Source: Planktothrix paucivesiculata PCC 9631 (GTDB taxonomy: Bacteria > Cyanobacteriota > Cyanobacteriia > Cyanobacteriales > Microcoleaceae). From it: a stretch of 64,000 nucleotides of DNA. Below are positions 37,057-45,200 of the stretch, one piece after another. A model generated the notes under the pieces. The model was not told the DNA's origin. It saw nothing but the letters and a program-made list of their open reading frames with translations, and ran no database searches. Numbering within the stretch: the stretch's first letter is position 1; every line of letters begins with the position of its first letter. The stretch lies in contig NZ_LR735021.1 of NCBI RefSeq assembly GCF_900009265.2, positions 13,128 to 77,127 of the forward strand. The letters are read 5' to 3'. Position numbers and translations under genes: made by a program.

Positions 37057-37896
37057 GCGCTTGGGGAGGTAAAAGAGGGGTGTCTTCAATGTCCATTTCA
37101 TCACTGGCGGTACGATAACTCTGGAGAATGTGTTTCCATCCCTGAGATAGACCATATTCCCCCAACTGCGCGTCAGGCAATTTATGTCACACAAGAAAGA
37201 TATGGTTACATTTGGGTCTGGTATGGTACCCAGACTCCTCTGTTTTCCCTGCCTGAGTTTCCACCTGCTGAAGACAAGCAGCATTATATGTCTCTTTCCT
37301 TAACATTCAATGCCAAAACCTCGGCACTACAGATACTAGAAAATGCGTATGATTATCGTCATGCAGTTACAGTACATAATGCGCCCCTTATTTCCACTGA
37401 AGTCACTTTGCTTGATGAGTTTCCTCTAGGTGTCGATAAGCAAAACGAACTAAGTCCTAAAAATGAAGCTTGGTATAGCATTTTAATAGAAAACAAGATT
37501 GAGAAATATGGTGGTCTAATAGGTTCATTAGTGAAGATTTTAGGGCTTAGTGTTGAAATAACGAAGGGTCAAGTAGACACCTGGCCTAGTGGACATTTAG
37601 CCTCATATTGTAACGATGGCAAAGAAGCCTATTCGATGCTACAGGGAATCACGCCAGTTGGTAAAAACAATACAACCGGGCATTTTTTATTTGCGATCAA
37701 GAAAACTGGATTTTTTTTGCTGGATATACTTTTATATGCAGTTTTTAGTCGTCTAAACAAACTTATTTTTGAAGAGGATGTACCCATTTGGAATACTCTA
37801 AATAATGATAGGAGAGGGGTTTATATCAAACACGATCGACCCGTCTTGAAGCTCAGAGAATTTTATCAAAGTTGGGTCGATAAGGTTGAGATTTAG

Positions 37897-38032
37897 TGGG
37901 AAAAACTCCTGGTTAAGTAGGTGAATTTGTTAATTGTATTGACACCTCTTTTCACTCACAAATCAAACCATAATCAAATTTACTACAAAAAGGGGGAGGG
38001 AGAGGCAGGCGTTCGCCTGCAATTACTATCCT
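37897..38032. other. Convergent spacer with a small GC hairpin
   Basis: This 136-bp gap lies between the ends of the Rieske gene (plus) and the methyltransferase gene (minus). It contains GCAGGCGTTCGCCTGC (about 38005-38020), a short perfect hairpin that could end transcripts from either side, although no T-run follows. Nothing else is recognised. Confidence 0.35.
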
Positions 38033-38689
38033 CTAAGGATAAACTCTTTTTTTTGCCTTTACCAATATATACCCAAGATTCACACACACACACTCAAATA
38101 CTTGGAGCCAACCGTCGATCGTTTCACTCTGAACATATTGCAGATTTTCGGCTTCATACTGTTTGAACCCGGCTTTAACCTTCGGAACCATAAAAGGCAT
38201 CATAAATTCGGTTAGGTCATCAATTTCGATCAGGTCAAAACCAGCGGTATCAAACAGTTCTGGATAGTCTTCCTTTGGAATATGATCCGAATGCAGTTGT
38301 TCCTTAGCAAACATCTTGAATTCTTCGCTAGTGTTTGGCCCTGTTATTAAGTCCGCAATTAGTAATGTCGCCCCTGGTTTCAAGATTCGATAAGCTTCTC
38401 GTAGGGCTTCGCGGTGCCCCATGTGATAAATACTTTCAAAAAACCAGCCTCCGTCATAGGTTGCGTCGTCACAGGGTACTTGCAACGCATTGCTCTGGAT
38501 GAAGTGAACTCGATCGGACATCCCAGCTTCCTCGGCTAGCTCTTTCCCCCTGTTATATTGGTACTTGCTGATTGTAATTCCATCAACGAAACATTCTTTG
38601 GCTTTTGCAATCCGTATCGCTGGGACACCTACACCGCATCCAAGATCGCAGAAACGTTCCCCCTGACGGATCTCTGACTTATCAATCAT
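38033..38689 (-). CDS. SAM-dependent methyltransferase, N-terminus lost to an IS630 insertion
   Basis: The 218-residue frame is a class I methyltransferase with motif I FCDLGCGVGVPAI, then ATYDGGWFFESIYHM and RILKPGATLLIADL. This pattern resembles RebM-like and sterol-type O-methyltransferases of natural-product clusters. Family-like sequence continues in the same frame upstream of the ATG at 38689 (LHFGYWGENNPDANLGEAADRL), up to the TA at 38762-38763 where IS630 sequence begins. The true start and some tens of residues are therefore missing. In the IS part the frame has no ATG or GTG before a stop. A shortened protein from 38689 would keep the SAM site but lack the N-terminal lid, so it is probably inactive. 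It was likely a tailoring O-methyltransferase. Confidence 0.8.
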   Translation of the reverse strand: MIDKSEIRQGERFCDLGCGVGVPAIRIAKAKECFVDGITISKYQYNRGKELAEEAGMSDRVHFIQSNALQVPCDDATYDGGWFFESIYHMGHREALREAYRILKPGATLLIADLITGPNTSEEFKMFAKEQLHSDHIPKEDYPELFDTAGFDLIEIDDLTEFMMPFMVPKVKAGFKQYEAENLQYVQSETIDGWLQVFECVCVNLGYILVKAKKRVYP

Positions 38690-38763
38690 AATCTGAGTCA
38701 GCCGATCGGCTGCCTCACCAAGATTGGCATCAGGATTATTTTCACCCCAATAGCCAAAATGTA

Positions 38764-39524
38764 AGTAGGTAGGCAGGAAGAAACAAAAGTATGTAAAGAT
38801 AAATGAAGAGGGAAAAGAAATCTACCGAGGTCGTAAAAATATGGGTGCTCGTTTAAGGGTATTTCTGACTCGTGAGCAAGACAAAATCCTGTTCAAGCTC
38901 AGAACAGCAGATGTGCCACAAAAAGTCAAAGACCGAGCCGAAGTGATTCGCTTAAACTCACAAGGTTGGTACGTGGAAAAAATAGCAACTTATTTCAATT
39001 GGACGGCACAGACAGTCAGAGAAGTGTTGCACAAATGGGAAAAGTTGGGGCTAGAAGGGTTATGGGAAAAACCAGGTCGCGGGGGGAAAGCCAAGTGGAA
39101 AGAAGAGGACTTAGTATTTTTAGAAGAATGTCTCAGAAAAGAATCCCGGACATACAACTCTGAGCAATTAGCCCAAAAGCTGGAACAAGAACGGTCAGTT
39201 AAATTGAGTCCCGATAGATTAAGACGGGTGCTCAAAAAAAGGGGGTGAATTGGAAGCGAGCCAGAAAGAGCCACAAAGGAAAACAAGATCCGATAGTCCG
39301 TGCTCAGAAACAGGCGGATTTAGAGATGTTGGAATTATCGGCTGCGGCTGGAGAAATTGACTTAAAGTATTTAAATGATGGAACAAGAAGCACAAGATGC
39401 GGAAAAAACCGGACGGATGAGAGTGATTGTCCAAGATAATAGCCCGATACATCAATGCCATGAGGTGAAAAAACTCTGGCCAAAATGGGAAAGTATGGGT
39501 TTGTATATTTTCTGTTTACCTAAA
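38764..39524. mobile_element. Decayed IS630-family element, truncated at the right
   Basis: The left end reads AGTAGGTAGGCAGGAAG next to a TA at 38762-38763. It is similar to the end AGTAGGTGGTCATAAATA of the intact IS630 copy at 40015. The right terminus is absent: the transposase remnant runs into GGGCTTGCTGAAAA at 39527, which looks like the end of an IS5-like element. The exact right limit is approximate. Confidence 0.6.
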
Positions 39525-39527
39525 TAG
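38841..39527 (+). pseudogene. Broken IS630-family transposase gene
   Basis: The first 135 residues (38841-39248) are an IS630 helix-turn-helix region with AEVIRLNSQGWYVEKIATYF and LRRVLKKRG. The homologous sequence then continues in another frame (VNWKRARKSHKGKQDPIV...IDLKYLND, to about 39377). It changes frame again to RMRVIVQDNSPIHQCHEVKKLWPKW, which holds the second catalytic Asp, and stops at 39527. The first catalytic Asp block is largely deleted and the last Glu motif is missing. It cannot make a working transposase. Confidence 0.8.
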
Positions 39528-40014
39528 GGCTTGCTGAAAAAGTAACAGAAAAGGAAACGAATGATTAACTAGCTAATGAAGTCAGAAGGTCAGATAAGTT
39601 TTTTTCGAGGTAATGAGTTAAGAGATAACTTGTCATAATCAATGACTTGAAAAAAGTAATGGAATAAAAAAATTGACCCCAAAATCTGTCTAAGAATCAC
39701 AGAGAGATTCATGACTAAAAAAGTAATAGCAATTGCCGTTTCGGAAGTATGAGCTAGTTTATTCATAATCCGATTCAGGCTAAATCTTCTTTTTCCTTGG
39801 CCAAATTTGCCTTCAATAGAATTCCGAATCTTTTCATCTTCTGACGCCTGCTTCTTAGTAGCTTTACTAATATTTACTGGAGGTCTACCTAACGGGGGGC
39901 CACTCATTCTAATCCCCTTTTCTTTACACCAAGCTCGGTTGTCTCTAGTTCGGTAAATTTTATCTACATGGACTGACTCAGGATAATGTCCCGTATATTC
40001 TTTAAAAGCCTCTA
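39527..40014 (-). pseudogene. C-terminal fragment of an IS5-like transposase and its terminus
   Basis: The minus-strand frame 40014-39590 encodes the C-terminal part of an IS5-type DDE transposase. It includes ACEAFKEYTGHYP-like sequence (EAFKEYTGHYPESVHVDKIYR), GIRMSGPPLGRPPVN, and RRFSLNRIMNKLAHTSETAI. The three residues before it belong to the IS630 copy inserted at 40014. The matching N-terminal part is not recognisable on the other side of that copy. The downstream end GGGCTTGCTGAAAAAG (from 39527) looks like an IS terminus. The fragment is inactive. Confidence 0.7.
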
Positions 40015-41197
40015 AGTAGGTGGTCATAAATAGAGTTAAAATAAGAAATGAAGAAATATCAGAGGAATAGTCATGCCACTGAGGTTAAGAATTCAACTAA
40101 CAGAAGAAGAAAAACAAGAGCTACTAACTCTGTATCAGCAAGAGAAAGTTCCGAAAAGAACAAGGCAGAGAATAGATATATTAATGTTTAGTGATGGAGG
40201 ATGGATGGTCTCAAAAATAGCCCAGACTTTAAGGTGTTCAGAAGCCATGGTAAGAAAAACAATAACTCGATGGATAAATCAAGAAAAAGAAGGATTATTT
40301 GATGCTCCTCGTTCGGGAAGAAAACGGAGGTGGAAAGAAGAAGATATAGAATATTTAGAAACTTGTATAGAGTCAGATGAAAGAACTTATAATAGCCGTC
40401 AACTGTCGGAAAAACTTCTGCGAGAGAGAGCGATCGCACTAAGCGCAGAAAGAATTAGAAAAATCTTAAAAAAAAAAGACTGGCGCTGGAAAAGAACAAA
40501 AGCCAGTTTAAAGAAAAAACAGAATCCCGAAAAAACAGCGAGCAAGAAAAGAGATTTGGAGACGTTAAAGCGTTATGAAGAAGAGGGTTTGGTCAGATTA
40601 AAATATTTAGATGAGGCAGGTTTTTGTTTATGGAGTCCTGTGAGTTACACCTATGTAAAAAAGGGGAAGCAGAAACAAATAAACCAGACGAAAAAGCGAG
40701 GAAAAAGATTGAATGTAATTGGAGTATTAGAAAAAGGAAAAAGTTTTGAGTACGGTTTAAGTTTGTCAGGAATTACAAGTGAGAATTACATAAAATTTAT
40801 AGATTGGCAAGCGGAAAAAGCTGAAAAGCATTTTCAAAATACTCGACAAATTACCGTACTGATTCAAGATAACTACAGTGTCCATAAAAGTCAAAAAATA
40901 CAAGAAAAAGAAAGGGAGTGGCAAGACAAAAAATTAGAATTTTTCTTCCTGTCTGCTTATAGCCCTGAATTGAATGAAATCGAACCAGAATGGCATCAAT
41001 TAAAAACTCATGAACTGGCGGGAAGAATGTTTGAAGATGAATATGATTTGAGCCAAGCTGTGATTCAAGCCATTGAAGATAGAAACGAAAGAAATGATTG
41101 TACCTGCGATCGCTTGCGATTTAATTCCCTGAGTAACTCTCAAGAATTATCCTAAACAATCTTTTTCTATTATTGACTTTATTTATGACCACCTACT
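40015..41197. mobile_element. Intact IS630-family insertion sequence, 1183 bp
   Basis: The inverted ends read AGTAGGTGGTCATAAATA at 40015 and the exact complement ending at 41197. The element is flanked by TA on both sides (40013-40014 and 41198-41199), the target duplication of IS630. It carries one full transposase gene and is inserted in the IS5-like remnant. Confidence 0.9.
40073..41155 (+). CDS. IS630-family transposase, full length
   Basis: The 360-residue transposase has an N-terminal helix-turn-helix region (GGWMVSKIAQTLRCSEAMVRKTI). The DDE triad is complete: Asp in KYLDEAGFCLW, Asp in LIQDNYSVHKSQK, and Glu in YSPELNEIEPEWHQLK. A ribosome binding site AGAGGA precedes the ATG at 40073. 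It is one continuous frame, unlike the broken relative at 38841. It is a possible source of activity for the TA-flanked small elements in this window, though their ends differ from its own. Confidence 0.93.
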   Translation: MPLRLRIQLTEEEKQELLTLYQQEKVPKRTRQRIDILMFSDGGWMVSKIAQTLRCSEAMVRKTITRWINQEKEGLFDAPRSGRKRRWKEEDIEYLETCIESDERTYNSRQLSEKLLRERAIALSAERIRKILKKKDWRWKRTKASLKKKQNPEKTASKKRDLETLKRYEEEGLVRLKYLDEAGFCLWSPVSYTYVKKGKQKQINQTKKRGKRLNVIGVLEKGKSFEYGLSLSGITSENYIKFIDWQAEKAEKHFQNTRQITVLIQDNYSVHKSQKIQEKEREWQDKKLEFFFLSAYSPELNEIEPEWHQLKTHELAGRMFEDEYDLSQAVIQAIEDRNERNDCTCDRLRFNSLSNSQELS

Positions 41198-41483
41198 TAA
41201 GTCCTGAAATAAATGGTCAAGAAATATTAATAAATGAAGAAAAACTTGCCATTAGTTAGCTAATATGAGATAGTTGTGAATAGCTTGATCGGCGAGCCGG
41301 ACTTACGCAACTGGTTTAATTAGTAGGGAACTCTATTAAGCTCAAACCTGGATACTCTCGATCTTATTTAGAATCTGGGTCATCCTGCCATTTGATTAAA
41401 GTGTGACAGTTGCATAAGTTAGTTATGGTTATGTAGAAAAGCTGGCAAGAAATCTCATTTTCCCAAACTTAAGGAGATCATTT
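41198..41483. other. Spacer with a degenerate inverted-repeat element
   Basis: No gene is seen between the IS630 end and the EF-hand gene. ACTTACGCAACTG near 41304 and its near-complement CAGTTGCATAAGT near 41408 (one mismatch) enclose about 120 bp and look like a worn small inverted-repeat element. The promoter of the EF-hand gene should lie in the last part, but no clear boxes are recognised. Confidence 0.4.
41471..41476 (+). promoter_or_regulatory. Strong ribosome binding site of the EF-hand gene
   Basis: AAGGAG lies 7 bases before the ATG at 41484, a near-ideal Shine-Dalgarno site that fixes the start. Confidence 0.7.
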
Positions 41484-42035
41484 ATGACACTGACCGAATT
41501 ACAGCAGAAAAAACTGAAAAAATTGTTCGATGCTTATGACTTCGATTCCAGTCAAAGTCTTGCAAAATCTGATTTTCAGTCATACATAGAAGATTTAAAT
41601 ACAAAACTTGGATATCAGAAAGAAAGCGACGATTATCAAACAGTTGAGTCTGTATTCTGGGACTTTTGGAATGGTCTGCACCAAAAAGCAGGACTAACCC
41701 AAGATGGGGAAGTGAAATTAGAAGCATGGCTGTCATATTTTGATTATGTGCTGCTTGACGAAAATTTTCAGTCAGCAGGAATTGATGCAAATGTTGATTT
41801 ACTATTCAACATAATAGACCAGGATAAAGATGGCAATATCTCCTTAAAGGAGTATACAGATCTTTTGAAGTCTTATCGGATTAGTGACTCAGAGGCTTCA
41901 GAAGTCTTTTCCAAGTTAGATATTAACGGTGATGGTTCACTAAGCCGAGAAGAACTCAAACAACTTTACAAAGAATTTTATTACAGTGACGATCCCAATG
42001 CTCGTGGAAATGCAGTGCTTGGATTAGTCGCGTAA
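41484..42035 (+). CDS. EF-hand calcium-binding protein
   Basis: This small acidic protein of 183 residues resembles calerythrin-type bacterial four-EF-hand proteins. Two canonical loops are clear: DQDKDGNISLKEY (about residue 113) and DINGDGSLSREEL (about 147). An N-terminal loop DFDSSQSLAKSDF (about 19) also looks able to bind Ca2+. A fourth, around GLTQDGEVKLEAW, is weaker. There is no signal peptide or membrane segment, so it is cytoplasmic. It precedes PKS-C on the same strand by 206 bp and could share regulation with it. A role in polyketide synthesis is not known; it may buffer or sense calcium, or be a bystander. Confidence 0.9.
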   Translation: MTLTELQQKKLKKLFDAYDFDSSQSLAKSDFQSYIEDLNTKLGYQKESDDYQTVESVFWDFWNGLHQKAGLTQDGEVKLEAWLSYFDYVLLDENFQSAGIDANVDLLFNIIDQDKDGNISLKEYTDLLKSYRISDSEASEVFSKLDINGDGSLSREELKQLYKEFYYSDDPNARGNAVLGLVA

Positions 42036-42096
42036 TTCATCAGAAACGGTTTGTTAGCTCTAATACTCCTTGCTTAGGAGGTTTAAGTCAAAGTTA

Positions 42097-42175
42097 GGAC
42101 TTACGCACAGGCTCTATTTGTAGGATGCGTTAGTAACGCACCAGTCCATCATATTTAGCGTCAGTGCGTAAGTCC
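42097..42175. mobile_element. 79-bp TA-flanked inverted-repeat element (MITE) before PKS-C
   Basis: The ends GGACTTACGCAC and GTGCGTAAGTCC are perfect inverted repeats flanked by TA on both sides (42095-42096, 42176-42177). An inner palindrome GCGTTAGTAACGC lies in the middle. It has no coding capacity. It sits 65 bp before the PKS-C start, in the likely promoter or leader, and could fold into a strong hairpin in the transcript. Confidence 0.75.
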
Positions 42176-42241
42176 TATAAGTATATTTTTTTTTAAATTA
42201 AAATATCGAGCAAGTTTACTACCTAATGGTAATATTATCTT

Positions 42242-45200
42242 ATGCGAAGTTATATGATCGGAGAAGGGACATTATTAATTTCATGTAGTGAATATCTTAT
42301 TGAACAAGGACACGAAATTTTTGGTATTGTATCCTCAAATTCGTTAATTGTCAAATGGGCAGAGGGACAAAAAATTCATTTAACTGATCCAACCGACAAT
42401 TGGAAAGAAATTCTTAAAAGAACTGCTTTCGATTATTTATTTAGTATCTATAGCTTTTTCTTAATTCCTGATGAAGTTTTGTCTTTACCAAGGAGACAAG
42501 CCATTAATTTTCATGACTCTTTACTACCTGAATATGCTGGGTTTCATGCGACATCATGGGCTATTATGCAAGGGGAAAAGCAGCATGGAGTGAGTTGGCA
42601 TTTGATGACATCAAAGGCGGATGCAGGAGGGATTCTTAAACACAAGGTCATTGATATTGGTAAAGATGAAACAGCACTGGAGGTTAATTTAAAATGTTAT
42701 CAGGCTGGGATTCAATCATTTGCAGAATTAATCGATGATTTGGTTCGGGGAACTGTAAATATTAAGGAACAGAATTTAGATCGAAGAAGCTATTTTCCGC
42801 GTTATAAACGTCTGTTGCACGGGGGAGTTGTTTCATGGAAGACAACGGCAGAAGAAATTTATAATTTAGTTCGAGCTTTAGATTTGGGGCCTTACCCTAA
42901 ACCCCTTGGTGTTGCTAAGTTTCTGGTGAAAAAAGAGTTTTTTATTATTAAAACTTGTTCTGTTTTGCCGTCAGAGAAGAAATCACAGCCAGGAGAAATT
43001 GTCAATATAAATGAGCACCAGATTCAAATCGCTACAGAAAACGGGGACATTCTGCTTGAAGAAGTCCTCACAATTGAAGGGGAAGTATTAACAATCAGAG
43101 ATTTTGTTGAACGTTTGGGAATTTATCAGGGGATGATCCTAACCGAATTAGATACCCAAATTACTGAAAAAATAGATGCTTGCCTGAAGAAAATTACTCC
43201 CTATGAGACTACTTGGGTAAAACAATGGGAAAATTATCAGCCTGGGAAGGTCAATTGGTATTTTTCGGAAAATATATCTATTAATTTTAGCGATCGCCCC
43301 ATTATTTATCAAACTATACCCCTAAAAATTCCGACAGAATTATCAGCCTTTTTCGCTAGTCATCAATCAGAAAATCATCAAGATTTTTTAGCAGCCGCCT
43401 TCTTCTACTACCTTGCTAATATCAGCCAACAACAATGTTTTGATATTGGGTATGGAAATCAAGAACTGATTGAAACATTTGAGAAATCGATCGGGTTCTT
43501 TGCCCCTTATGTACCCTTCCGAGTTGAGGTAAAATTTAGAAAACCTTTTGCAGAATTTCTGCCTGATTGCCAGAAAAGTCTACAATCAACGAGACAAAAT
43601 CATACCTATACAAGAGATTTACGGAGTCGATATCCTTCACTTCAGTCAAAAATCCAAAAACAATTATCTTTCCCTATAGTTACGCTACAAATAGACAATC
43701 CCGAAGATTATCAACCAAAGGGAGAAGATATTACTTTTATCATCTCTAATCAAAAACTCTCTGGTTATCTCAAGTTTAATACTCAAGTATTAGAACAATT
43801 CCAAGTGGAAAAATTCCTTCGGGATTTTGAATTTTTTATCATAACGGATTTCATAACCAATAACTTGATAAAAAATGATGTTTCGCTTCTCAACTCAGCA
43901 TCCACAGAAATGAACAACTCCGATCGAGATCGAGTTGATCAATGGAGGCTGGTTTATAATCACATCTATGAGGAAGATCGAAAAACCTCCGAACAAGATC
44001 CCTTCTTTAACATAAATTGTTGGAAAAATAGTTATACCGGAAATAGAATGTCCGATGATGAAATGCGGGAATGGGTTGCTTCTACGGTGCAAAGAATTCA
44101 AGAAGAATGTAGACCTTCTCGCATTCTAGAAATTGGCTGTGGAACCGGACTTATTTTATCTCCTCTGCTTCCTGATGCTCTCTATTACTACGGAACAGAT
44201 TTTTCGGAAAATGCCCTTACCTATATTCAAGAATCTTACGATCGCAGTTCCGAGAATATCAAGCATTTAGAACTATCACACAGATCGGCTGACGATTTTT
44301 CTTCATGGCCTCAACAAACTTTTGATACCGCAATTTTAAATTCCGTTATTCAATATTTTCCTAGTTTAGCTTATTTAAAAAAAGTAATAAAAGGAGTAAT
44401 AGAAAAACTAGATGCTGGCGGAACTTGTTTTATTGGAGATGTTCGTAACGCTCTTTTATTGCCAATCTATTATTCTTCTGTTGCTTTATTTAACGCCACA
44501 AAAAAAACTCCTTTGGAGCAATTAAGGCAACAAGTATTAAGGCGCGAAACTCAGGAAGAAGAACTCTGTGTCGATCCAGATTTTTTTTTCAAAATCGGAG
44601 AAGAATTTCCCGAAATTAATCATGTCGAAGTTTTGTTAAAAGAAGGAAATAGTGTCAATGAATTAACCAAATTTCGGTATGATGTAATTCTTCGACTAGG
44701 AAAGAAAGAAACAAAATCGGGGGAAATTCCCTGTTTAGATTGGCACAAGGAAAACTTAAATCGGCAAAAAGTTCAGAAAATTCTACGTGGGGATCGACCT
44801 CAGTATTTAAAGATTATCGGTATTCCTAATCGTCGCATTTCACAGGATGTAATGGCGTGGAATTACATAAAATCAGCGGCAACTAATGAAACGGTTGCAA
44901 ATCTACGTCGCAGGTTACAAAAATGGGAAGCGATCGGAGAAACTCCCCAAGATTGGCAGCTTTTGGCTAAAGAAGAAAATTATGCTATAACTATCAGTTG
45001 GTTAGGAAGCAATGCTAGAGGCGACTTTGACGTCATTTTTAGATTACCTTCGGCAGAAAAAATCACTCTCAATAATTTGAGAACCACATCTCAACACATA
45101 ACGACTTCAAAGGAAGAAACAATGTTTTCTGGAGAAAAATATAATATTCCTGTCGAATATCCCAGAGAAAAACGTATGGTGGATTTGTTTGCGGAACAAG

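Larger units (their letters stand above)
35382..37896 (+). pseudogene. Rieske non-heme iron oxygenase gene, split by an ISAs1 element
   Basis: The two halves are 35382-35631 and 37067-37896. Removing the IS (35632-37056) and one 10-bp target copy (37057-37066) restores one 359-codon frame, the normal size for Rieske oxygenases. The rejoined protein has a complete Rieske site: RFCSHMG, then 16 residues after the His, then CPFHH. It also has a mononuclear-iron motif ENAYDYRHAVTVH. Such enzymes hydroxylate, demethylate or desaturate with an electron-transfer partner, so it was probably a tailoring oxygenase for the polyketide. As it stands the 5' part ends in IS sequence at 35721-35723. The 3' part is open from the ATG at 37288 (202 residues) but lacks the Rieske cluster, so the gene is almost certainly inactive. 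It is divergent from PKS-B. Confidence 0.9.

Noticed and set aside
37288-37896. A separate 202-residue gene downstream of the ISAs1 element
   Set aside because: It is the 3' part of the Rieske gene; the frame continues upstream to the target duplication and joins the 5' part.
38078-38095. CACACACA-type short repeat
   Set aside because: It encodes the FECVCVNLG end of the methyltransferase and is too short to be called a repeat element.
39590-40027. Reading the IS5-like frame as a whole gene starting MTTYLEAF
   Set aside because: The start codon and first residues lie in the inverted end of the IS630 copy, so the frame is a truncated fragment.
43200-43880. A functional condensation domain in PKS-C
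   Set aside because: The stretch resembles the second half of a condensation domain, but no HHxxxDG motif is present and it is only about 225 residues, so it is described as a remnant.
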